A model generated the notes under the pieces. It was not told the DNA's origin and searched no databases. It saw nothing but the letters and a program-made list of their open reading frames with translations. A stretch of 64,000 bases of DNA, taken from Przewalskia tangutica. Its lineage: Eukaryota; Streptophyta; Magnoliopsida; Solanales; Solanaceae. Positions 49,271-58,199 of this stretch are shown here, one piece after another. Position numbers and translations under genes: made by a program. The stretch spans positions 57,577,815 through 57,641,814 of the forward strand of contig CM056721.1 in NCBI GenBank assembly GCA_029844215.1. The letters are read 5' to 3'. Numbering within the stretch: the stretch's first letter is position 1; the number at the start of each line of letters is the position of its first letter.

Positions 49271-49666
49271 ACACTCAACATGTATCCACCATGACAACAT
49301 AAACAAGTCTCTTAAGGGCTAAAGATATCTCTGTAACTACTGCCTTACTTTCTCTTTGTCGCTCTAATCATAATCATGCCCTTGTAACCCTATGTGCTCT
49401 ATTCGCAGCTCCCTCTGCTGCCTTGCCCTCCTGGGCTCTGGTTGCCTTTCGCAGAGGCATAACTGGTACATACGATTACGTCCGAGGGAGTCCAACTTAT
49501 AACACAGCTCTAAGGCACGATCTCATAGTGAGAAGAATGGAAACCAATCCTAAATATCTTGTAGCCTCCTGATTATAGGTGTGGTGCACAACACGCCGAT
49601 AATCAAGACTCTACTAGATACGGTCTGTAGACACTTTCCGAGGATTAACTGTTCTGATACCACTTT
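49271..49666 (-). other. Z leader and gag start, tandem copy 2
   Basis: Same content as 45970-46361, starting ACACTCAACATGTATCC. Hairpin 49571-49604 (loop TTGTGCAC) and primer-binding site reading TGGTATCAGAACAG on the minus strand. Differences from copy 1 are small and clustered (GATTACGTCCGAGGG against GAATACGTCAGGG; CTGTTCTGATACC against GCGTTACGATACC). Confidence 0.85.
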
Positions 49667-51327
49667 TGTCACGACCCGACTTGGGCGTGGTAGTGCCTAC
49701 CGGGCACCACTGGTGATCTGACATCGGAGAAAATCGGGAAATAAAAACTTAAGCAGGAAACAAGATATAACATAAGAAAGCAGGCTAACCAAAGCGGTCA
49801 CCTTTATGTATATATATATAGCGAACATTTACATCCTTTACAAACCACCTTGCCTGCGATTACTACGGACCTCTAAGAGTTTTTATAACAACTATGGCGG
49901 ACAGGGCCCGCCATACCCACGAATGTACAAGTACTGCAATGACAGGGACTATACCAAAGATAAGCCTCGGAGAAGCGGAGCTTCCCAATCTGTGAGCCGT
50001 GATCCTAGGCGAGGATCAACAACCGGTGTACCTCTACCTGCGGCATGAGCGCGGCCGAAGGAGAGTCGATTACAGTACAAGTATGTGGCCCGAAAATCAC
50101 GTAAATGAAATCATGCGATCTATAAAAACCGGAGACATGTATGATAAGCAAACTACGATTTACTACATAAGCGATCATGTCAAGTCGGGGACTCACGCCT
50201 CCAAGTCATCCTCGTACGTGGAACTCCTTCCTCACTGCCGGCAGTCTAGGTATAAATCGTATGATACGTATAACATGTCTCGGCCCATCCTATGGGACTC
50301 GAGGTGGAATCGTATGGTCACATTCCCGGCCCATCTCATGGACTCGGTGTCGGATCGTATGGTCACATTCCCGGCCCATCTCATGGACTCGGTGTCGGAT
50401 CGTATGGTCACATTCCCGGTCCATCTCATGGACTCGGTGTCGGATCGTATGGTCACATTCCCGGCCTATCTCATGGACTCGGTGTCGGATCGTATGGTCA
50501 CATTCCCGGCCCATCTCATGGACTCGGTGTCGAATCGGGTGGTATACATGTCTCGGCCCATCTCATGGGACTCAAGGTAGAATCGGCCATAACATTTAAA
50601 CTCTCTTTTAAGACAGATTAAGATAATACCATGCTTTCCTTTTAAATCAAACTAAGGCAATATCATGCCCTCCTTTTTAAACCGAAACACTTTCCTTTTA
50701 AAATCAAGTAACAACATTCTTTTCCAAAAGTTCAAGTTGCAAATACTCAAGTCTCTTATTTTCGAAAGATTTCATAGTTCATAGTCTTAATCACTTTATA
50801 ACGTAATCTCTTTTAAAACAATTTGCGTAACATATGCCTATGTGTGAGTAGGTTATACTTGTTTATAACAATCTTATTAAAGCAGCCATGATCTAGGAAA
50901 TGTAATACAATTTTGTCTTATCTTAACTTACATGCGGATGGAGGTTTCTACTGGTTTTAATATAATTAATTATTTGTCAATACATTTTCCTTTATTAACG
51001 CTGCAGTGGTTTGTTCGATACTTATTCTCATTTCCGAAATCAGTAAAACATTATTCTTTAAAAACCAAGTACTCATTACTCACGAATGAGGTTTCACAAC
51101 TTTTTAACAAAAATTCATATCCAGCCAATTAAGTCAAGTCTCTTATCTTTCAAGATCAAGTCTCTTAACTTCTAAAATCAATAAAACTTTCTCTTACCTA
51201 CATAAAGTCGTTATAACTAACTTCCTATAAAGCTATTATAACACTTTATGTTTTAAACCAACCAAACCTCGTTTAGCACACGTACGTCTACCGTACTACA
51301 TAGTTCACAACAATCATGCTAGAAAAG
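49667..51327 (-). mobile_element. Last LTR of the tandem array, cut by element 6
   Basis: TGTCACGACCCGACTTGGGCG onward, co-linear with the first 1.66 kb of 42971-45969. It stops at AAAAG (51323-51327), the putative left duplication of element 6. By position this is the original 5' LTR of Z. The promoter half is not in the window. Confidence 0.88.
50305..50545 (-). repeat. 45-bp minisatellite, last LTR
   Basis: About five units, all with the CTCATGGACTCGG variant and mostly CCGGCCCATCTC, so this array is more uniform than that of element 5. Confidence 0.92.
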
Positions 51328-51521
51328 TGTTATACCCCGTAGTTCCAGAGTATGTATGTGGGGACGTACGTACAAACGTATAAGCCCTAATTAGGTTAAG
51401 GATGAAATTGTGAATTTCCAACGGAAAAGATTCCGAACCTTGTGAAGGAAATTCTACGTTTTTAATATTTTAACCAATTGCAGTTTCCGAGAGATGAAAT
51501 ATTTTGGACCAATAGGAGGGC

Positions 51522-51701
51522 GACACGTGTCACCCCTAGGAGGGCCATGTTGGCCGAAATTCATGTGACAAGTGGCCAAGACAAGTGGCCAAGTCTTGCA
51601 AGATATTTTGTGTGGACAAGTGGCTTGTGGGACCCACACACACTTGTCCCCAATCTCAACCCCACACTTGCTTTCATCCTAGCCCTTGGTTCCTATATAT
51701 G
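51522..51701 (+). promoter_or_regulatory. Promoter region of element 6 LTR
   Basis: Perfect palindrome GACACGTGTC inside GGGCGACACGTGTCACCCC, then ACAAGTGGC motifs, then CCTATATATGCACC about 175 bp downstream of the G-box. Same architecture as the minus-strand LTRs although the sequence between has diverged. Confidence 0.65.
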
Positions 51702-52437
51702 CACCCTTAGTTGATGAAATCTTCCACACTTAGATATTTCAAGACTTGAAAAATATTTTCCTCTCCCTCCCTCTCTCTAGCTCTCGTCGAACCTCACCCC
51801 CTCTAGCCTAACTTTGTCCAATAATTCCTAAACTCTTAAGTGTTCTTCCTTAGTGTATTAGGAAGACTATTAACCAAAAGTTAGAAAAGATTTCACATCC
51901 CTAGCCACAAAAAGCCACCTTGGCCGAGAACTCTTGGAAGGAAAACCTTAGTGTTCTTCACTTGTTTGAGTTGGTTCTTGAAGAGATAATGGTTAGGAGC
52001 TTCTTAGGGTGATTTGTGGTGGGTTGGAACACAAAGGATTTGGAGCTAAGACTTGCTTGGAGCGACATTAAGTTCTTGGATAATTTTGGGCTATTTGAGG
52101 TAGTGAACCTTAACCTCTTTGTGAATTGGTTATTATACATATATTATAAGTATATTATGGAGTATATAATATATGGAGTAAAGTTTGGAAGAGTTGGATC
52201 TTGTTAACTTGTTAAAAGAAAGGATTGGCTTTTAGCCATTAAAATGGTAAAAACGTATCCAACGTATCAAACGTATCTTACTTGTGAAGAAGTAATTAAC
52301 AAAGTAACTATAACTTATATTAAGAATGGAATATAAGTTGGATGACTAATGAAGTAATTGGATAAGTAAAATGGACAAAGTTGGCCAAGGACCCCAACAT
52401 AAGGACTGTATTTACTTTGGACTGTATTTACATTTCT

Positions 52438-52556
52438 GTTAAGGGGAAGATTGTTAAATCGCGTTTCGTTTGGGCGTGTGATCCCATTTTTAATTATTGT
52501 ATTGTATCGTTAAGGGGAAGATTGTTAAATCGCGTTCCGTTTGGGCGTGTGATCCC
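52438..52556 (+). repeat. 71-bp-period duplication in element 6 LTR
   Basis: GTTAAGGGGAAGATTGTTAA and the following CGCGTTYCGTTTGGGCGTGTGATCCC occur at 52438-52485 and 52509-52556. Short local duplication next to the element 7 insertion. Confidence 0.85.
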
Positions 52557-52958
52557 CTTCTTTATTGTTATACCCCGTATTTCCAGAGTATGTACGTGGG
52601 GAATCGTCTGAGATTAGCCTTAAAGCTAGGCTTGGACGAAAATAATTGGGCCTGACTCTCAAAGCGAATAGTTTTCCGAAAGCGTTTCCACGGCTTTAGT
52701 AGGATAAATTCGGCTATGTCATTTCTAATTTTTGCGGATTTTTCCAGAGGCGTAACACTTTGGACCAGCGAGAGGCGACACTTGCCACCTCTCATTGGTG
52801 GACTTATCGCGGCAATAGGGCGAATGGATGACCATCCTTGTCATAAAGTTGGTTAGATATTTTGTGTGCAAGTTGGCTAGGTACACTTGCCTAATCTTGA
52901 CCTTACACTTGCCTAGCACTTGGCTAAATCTTGGCCATTGGTTGGCCGTGTCTTGACC

Positions 52959-52993
52959 TATAAATACCCTCTTGAGATGAAGAGTTCTTCATC
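52959..52993 (+). promoter_or_regulatory. TATA box and start-site palindrome, element 7 5' LTR
   Basis: TATAAATA followed 10 bases later by GATGAAGA-GT-TCTTCATC, an 8-bp perfect inverted repeat at the expected transcription start (about 30 bp after TATA). The 3' LTR repeats both, TATA at 60158-60165. The role of the palindrome is unknown. Confidence 0.75.
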
Positions 52994-54054
52994 CACAAAA
53001 GCTTTCAAGTCTAAAATCCTTCCTCTCCCTTTGTTAACAATTCGTCAACACCCCCTCGAGAAGCTTGGCCGAGGCTACCCCACCCCTAGCCTGGCAGAAA
53101 CCTACCCCCTCCCTTGGTAGAAAAGTTGCCTTCTAGTATTGTTATAATGCCCAATTTAACCTAGCCCAAATCCCTTAGTACTTAGTAGAAGTTGTGGGAA
53201 ACTTAGGATTCTTGGAGCGCCTTGGAGCTTTGGATTAGGAGCTAAACCTCGCTCGGGATCGACTTTTTACTTGGATATTATTGGGCTTATCGAGGTAAAT
53301 AATCCTAACCCTCTTTTGTAATTAGAGTGCATATTGTAAGTATTGAAATAAGTATAAATACTTAGAAGGTTATTAAGGAATAGAATTGTTGTAACACCTT
53401 AGAAGGGTATAAAGAAGAATATCTGACTGTACTTACATAGAATTTGTTTTCACTGATGAACTTATATAGCTCAGGGTAGGGTTGTCTGCCCGACTTCTGT
53501 AGAATTGAGGACCCTCTGTTTAGAATGACCTCTGAATAGTCTAGACTTTGATAGATGTCTGTGACTATTATGGTGATTCTCTGTGCGACATACTCGACTT
53601 GGCGGTGGATTTCGAGAAGGTATGTGATTCTTCCTATACTCTGAGCATGATATTTTAAGTATATATAGTGCGGGCGTCGTATGATGTCGGCAATGTCTTT
53701 TGACTTAAGCACGAATAATAAGAACCTTGAAGTATGTCAAAGAATAATGAATCATTTTAACGGAAGAGTAATAGTTGGTGTTAAAACAAAAGCTTAAGAG
53801 TTATACTAGCTTTATGGGAAGTAGGTATAACAACCTAAGAATGATAAAAGGCATTTACTTGTTTGTTTATAAAAGCCTTGTATTGCTTTCTGTTAAGTGT
53901 AGTAAGATTGGTTGATAGGTAGACATACTATGATCTTTGCGTGTGTTAAATGCCTTGTAATGTGTGAAAGGGGTCATTCTTCTTTGTGCTTACGTTGCTA
54001 ACCGTAAGTCCGTTGTCTTGTTATTGTATCACCTACCCGCTTGACTTGTTATGC

Positions 54055-54360
54055 AGGGCTTGCCACCCTTGATGCGGGTCTATCGGCTATCACGGTCTAT
54101 GAGACTATGCGGAGCTGCGGTATGCTCGATTGATCATTCGGGTGTTTAGCCGTCACGGGGATGCCTATGCGGTCCATGGGACTATGCGGTCTTTTGAGGC
54201 TATGCGGTGCGGAAGTCGGGGAGAATGCAGGCTAGCTACCCCGTCTGGGGAATACCTCATGCGCAGATGCATGTGTGACCTATCACGGATGCGGAAGTCG
54301 AGGACTAGGCACGCGAGAATGATACTATGGGCGGTTGGCCTTGCCCGATCATTCGCGGCC
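54055..54360 (+). repeat. Irregular 40-60-bp tandem repeats, element 7 5' LTR
   Basis: Degenerate units with CTATGCGGTCCATG or CTATGCGGAGCTGCGG, GCGGAAGTCGGGGA and GATCATTCGGGTG, matching in kind the arrays of element 6 (62820-63110, 63390-63690). Confidence 0.8.
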
Positions 54361-54902
54361 TAGACTAGACACATTCTGATTTTCCTATTCTGTTATTGTT
54401 GTGATGTGGCACTATGTGCAATTGAGCTGAATGTATTTGTGAAAAGGTTTTAAATACCTTGATTTCATTTAAAGTACTTTATAGTTTCACATACTTGGTA
54501 CTGTTATCTTGACCTCCTTGAAGCTGCGTTCATGCCGCGAGTTCTAGAGAAGCGGTGCTAGATCCACGTCCTTAGGATCTCTACGTTGGTGTCGGAGCTC
54601 CACTCTCTCGGAGGCTCTACTTTTGGGTATGATCTCCACTGTTGTAGATAGTTGTGTCTGATCGGTATGGCGGGGCCACTGTCCGCCATAGTTATTATTT
54701 CCTTAAGTGCATGTAGTCATGTTATGCAGTTGGAATGCTGCAAAAACTTGGTTTATGTATATATCTTAGAAAAGCAACCTTTTCATCGAGATAAAATGTT
54801 ACAGTTATATCATGTTTCATGTCTTGTTTTATATTCCGATTGTTCTCACGATGTATGACTACTTGGGTGCGGGTAAGGCACGATCCACGGGCAGTCGTGA
54901 CA

Positions 54903-55103
54903 AAAGTGGTATCGAGCGATTAATCCTCGGAAAATGTCTGAGGCCGTATCTAGTAGAGTCTTGATTATCGGTGTGTTGTGCACCACACCAATAATCGAGG
55001 AGGCTATAGGATATTTAGGATTGGTTTCCATTCTTCTCACTCTGAGATCGTGCTTTAGAGTGTGTTATAGGTTGGACCCCTAACGCATTCCTTTCTGTGA
55101 GAT
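54903..55103 (+). other. Element 7 leader with primer-binding site and palindromic-loop hairpin
   Basis: TGGTATCGAGCG at 54907-54918, one base short of TGGTATCAGAGC. Hairpin 54963-54996: arms GATTATCGGTGTG and CACACCAATAATC, loop TTGTGCAC. Then the shared leader to gag ATG at 55104. Co-linear with the leaders of X and elements 1, 2 and 5. Confidence 0.87.
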
Positions 55104-56300
55104 ATGCCTCACGTAAGGCAGCAGGGCGGAAGAGCAAGGCAGCCGAGGAGGCTGCTAGTGTGACACCCAGTCACGAGGCTCGAGCCCGGTCTATGCAAGG
55201 CGGCGAGTTCCATGGCGCCGGCCCAGCGAGACCACGGTGCCCACCTCGTCCCACGGCTGAGGCGGAGGTTAGGGTACAAGGAGATGCCCGGACTTTTGGC
55301 TAAAGTTGTGGCCCGTACGAGAGAAATTTGGATCACGGCGATTCAGCTCGGCTCGATCGCACCGTAGTGCACCCGAGGGCAGACAGTTTGAGACTACGGG
55401 ATTTCCTTAGTTGTAGCCCGCCCGAGTTTTATGGGTGGCGGGAGGATGATCGCGAGTTCATCCGTCATTGCGAAGGATTATGCGGTGATCGGGGCTTGAG
55501 GCCCGATGCAGTGGCGTTCGGTTCGCATCGGTGCGTGATACGCGATCGATTGGTTTGATTCATGGGAGCTTTCGGGAGAGCATGCACCTCAGCGGTATGG
55601 GATGAGTTTTGAGGCTTTTCTCACACACTTCTTGCCTCCGGATGAGAGAACGCGATCAGCAATTTTATTCTTGAGGCGGGGAGGGCCTTGCGATTAGAAA
55701 TACAATGTCGAGTTTGATTCATTGGCTCGATATGTTCTGCTGAGTAGCGAATATGGAGGGACCGGGTGCATCGCTACGTCAGGCTGAAACGACTATATGG
55801 CGAGAGTCTTGTGCGGGTGTGTCCCGCCCGGCGAGCATGGACATTACCGTATGCGAGCTCGTACGTTGGGATCACGAGGCGTAGAGACGCCGGGTAGACC
55901 GATATCAGCGGCGAGAAGAAGGCGGGGCGGCGGTTCTTTTGGTGGTTCTCGGTGGGCGGCATCGTGAAGTCGGTTGCACCACGTAGGCTGAGCACTCCTA
56001 CATCATTTCGATCTGACGAGCGATCGGGGCGGTCGGGGCCCCAGACGATTTCGGTGCGAGGTGCTAACCGTTGAGTCTGTTCGGTGTGCCGTTGTGGTAG
56101 ATTCCGTGCAGGAGCTGTTATGCTACTACGAACTTGCCATACTTGTGGCGCGGTCATTCGCGAGTTTGCGGCCAAGGCGTGGCGGGGTAGGGCCCGGCCT
56201 ACGGTGCATTGCGGCTTCTTCATCCCCAAGCGATTACTGCATGCCACGGAGGCGGTACTCGAGAGATCAGCGGTCGCGGCGGAGGTCGTGGCGCGAGTTC
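55104..56300 (+). pseudogene. Broken gag of element 7
   Basis: ATG at 55104, with the basic start (SRKAAGRKSKAAEEAAS) one base out of frame with it. Gag core pieces: VHPRADSLRLRDFLSCS (about 55369), PEFYGWREDD (about 55420), then the WFDSWEL and FLRFLPP-type segments near 55553-55650 in other frames, and SLARYV-type residues near 55720-55740. Zinc knuckle near 56125-56165: CHTCGAVIRE has Cys-x2-Cys; the downstream His and Cys are displaced by a shift. Gag would coat genomic RNA and form the particle. Not functional as sequenced. Confidence 0.87.
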
Positions 56301-56319
56301 GATTCTAGCGGTCCTCGAA

Positions 56320-56812
56320 CCGCATTTATGCTTTGTCGGTAAGCGGATCGGAGGCCTCGCGATGTCGTCGCGGGTACCTTGCTCGGTTCTGGGTTTGATG
56401 TATATGCTTTGATAGATCCGGGTTCTACTCTGTCTATATATCTCCCTTGTTGCTAGTAGGATAGGGATAGAGCACGAGTCCATAGACCGCTTTCGAGGTA
56501 GCTACGCGGTGGGTGATTCGGTGGTAGCTCGGCGGGTATATAGAGCTTGTCACGTGACCGTTCTGATCGTCGGACCGCTTGCCGACTTGATAGAGTTGGA
56601 GATGATCGACTTGGCGTGATCATGGGGATGGATTGGCTAGCTTCTTGCTACGCCAATGTAGAATCTGAGAGAGAAAGTAATGCGGTTCCAGTTTCTGAGG
56701 AGCCGGTTGTTGAGTGGGAGAGCACGGTATCGAGAGGTAGGTTTATTTCCTACCTCGAGGCTAGGAAGATAGTGCGAAGGGTATATCTACCATCTCGTTC
56801 GGGTGTTTGATC
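56320..56812 (+). pseudogene. Retropepsin protease domain remnant (element 7)
   Basis: ALIDPGSTLS at 56406-56435 is the aspartic-protease active-site loop with Pro-Gly-Ser, common in plant Ty3/gypsy, in place of Ser-Gly-Ala. After a shift, GIEHESID and ELVTVLIVGPLADLIELEM-like residues follow, then IMGMDWLASCYANVE (about 56616-56660), the conserved Gly-Met-Asp-Trp-Leu segment, and RGRFISYLEARK (about 56733). The protease would process the polyprotein. Frameshifts before and after the active site. Confidence 0.85.
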
Positions 56813-56989
56813 TTTGAAGGCTGCGGTACCAGATTTTGATCGGTTCGATAGTCGAGAGAGTTCCCGGGCGTGTTTCGGGCGACCTCGGGTATCCCTCACG
56901 AGAGGAGATCGAGTTTTGTATAGATGTCTTTGCCGGACACTCGGCTATTTCCATTCCGCCATACGAGGATGGCACTGCGAGTTGAGAGA

Positions 56990-57680
56990 GAGTTGAAGGA
57001 AGGCGGTGAGTGATTTGTTGGAGAAGGGTTTCATCGGACCTAGTGTTTCTCCACAGAAGCGCGGTATTGTTCGTGAAGAAGAAGGGCGGGGCTGCGCATG
57101 TGTGTTGATTACATACGGTGAACAAGGTGACCATTAAAACAGATACCCTCTTCCCGGGATTGATGATTTGTTCGATCGATTGCGGCGCGAGATGTTTTCA
57201 AGATTGATCTACGATCGGGCTATCATCGAGTTCGAGTTAGAGAGGTGGATGTCCCTAGGTGCATTCGGACGATGCGGGCATTATGAGTTCGAGGTCATGT
57301 CTTTTGGGTTGACGATGCTCGTGGTATTCATGGAGTTGATGAACCGAGTGTTCAAACCATTTTTGGACACGTTTGTGATAGTGTTCATTGATGATATCTT
57401 GGTTTATTCTCGCTCAGAGCAGGAGCATGCGGAGCATTTGAGGCTATCTTGTGATTCTCGGGATCAGCGGTGTATGCGAAGTTTTCCAAATGTGAGTTTT
57501 GGTTGACTTGGTGGCTTTTCTTGGGCACATTAGCCGGTGATGGCATTCAGTGGATCGGCGAATCGAAGCGATCGAGGACTTGGCCTGAACATTACTCAGC
57601 GAGAGTTCGCGATTTTAGGGCCTTGCGAGGATATTATCGGCGGTTCGTAGAAGTTTGCTTCTATCTACTGCACCATTGAC
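56990..57680 (+). pseudogene. Reverse transcriptase domain remnant (element 7)
   Basis: SDLLEKGFIGPSVSP (57009-57053), VKKKGG and MCVDYI (57070-57115), then a 112-codon open stretch 57168-57506. That stretch holds GHYEFEVMSFGLT (about 57276-57315), ELMNRVFKPFLDTFVIVF and the catalytic FIDDIL (57384-57401; the two Asp at 57390 and 57393), followed by VYSRSEQEHAEHL. Thumb residues KFSKCEFWL (57475-57501) and DGIQWIGES come in another frame. The FIDD signature is intact, but the domain is split by at least three shifts. Confidence 0.93.
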
Positions 57681-57689
57681 TAGGTGACT

Positions 57690-58130
57690 CGAGAAGGCGG
57701 CTAAGTTTGATGGTGATGCGTGTGGCGGGGTTCTGATTGCTAAAGGAGGCGGCGACGCCCGTTCTTACTCTTCACGAGGTCGGATGGTTACGTGGTGTAT
57801 TGTGATCGTCGGGCATCGGGTTGGGATGTGTGTTGATGCGGCGAGGCGAGTTATAGCATACGCATCCGGCGGCAAGATACACGAGGAACTACCCGCGTGA
57901 TTTGGGTGGCGGCGGTGATTCACGCTTTGAAGATGCGGAGGCACTATTTGTATGGGGTTCACGTGGATATTTATCTGAGACCACAAGAGCCTCCGGTATA
58001 TCTTGACAGAGGAGGCTGAACCTCACGGCGAGACGGTGGTTAGAGTTGCTTAAGGACTATGGCGTCGATATCTGTACCACCGGGAAGGCGATGTTATGGC
58101 GAATGCTCTTAGTCGTAGGTCGATGGGAGT
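57690..58130 (+). pseudogene. RNase H domain remnant (element 7)
   Basis: CGGVLIAKGG near 57725, RVIAYASGGKIHEE at about 57849-57890, VIHALKMRRHYLYGVHVDIY at about 57920-57977 (one residue type changed by a shift), then WLELLKDYGVDI near 58040 and GKAMLWRMLLV / MANALSR near 58085-58115 in alternate frames. The order and spacing match Ty3/gypsy RNase H, which removes the RNA template during reverse transcription. Confidence 0.85.
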
Positions 58131-58199
58131 CTATCGGAGGTGCGGCCGAGAGGAGGGCATGGTTCGTGATTTGCATCGATTAGCGAGCCTTGGTGTCCG

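Larger units (their letters stand above)
51328..52565 (+). mobile_element. Element 6 LTR, left part
   Basis: TGTTATACCCCGTAGTTCC start, G-box GACACGTGTC 51522-51531, TATATAT about 51694-51700, splice-donor-like TTGAG|GTAGTG at 52099/52100 preceded by GGATAATTTTGGGC. Repeated ACAAGTGGC segments lie between G-box and TATA. It stops at TTTAT (52561-52565), duplicated on the far side of element 7, and resumes at 62128. Confidence 0.88.
52566..54902 (+). mobile_element. Element 7 5' LTR
   Basis: TGTTATACCCCGTATTTCC to GCAGTCGTGACA. A G-box-equivalent region reads GGCGACACTTGCC (core lost), TATA 52959-52966, start-site palindrome 52976-52993, splice-donor-like CGAG|GTAAAT at 53294/53295, degenerate TGTAGAAT segment about 53498, palindrome pair GTTATACT/GGTATAAC at 53800 and 53824, minisatellite 54055-54360. 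Shorter than the other LTRs because the ACTTG run and AATAAA block are reduced. Confidence 0.93.
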
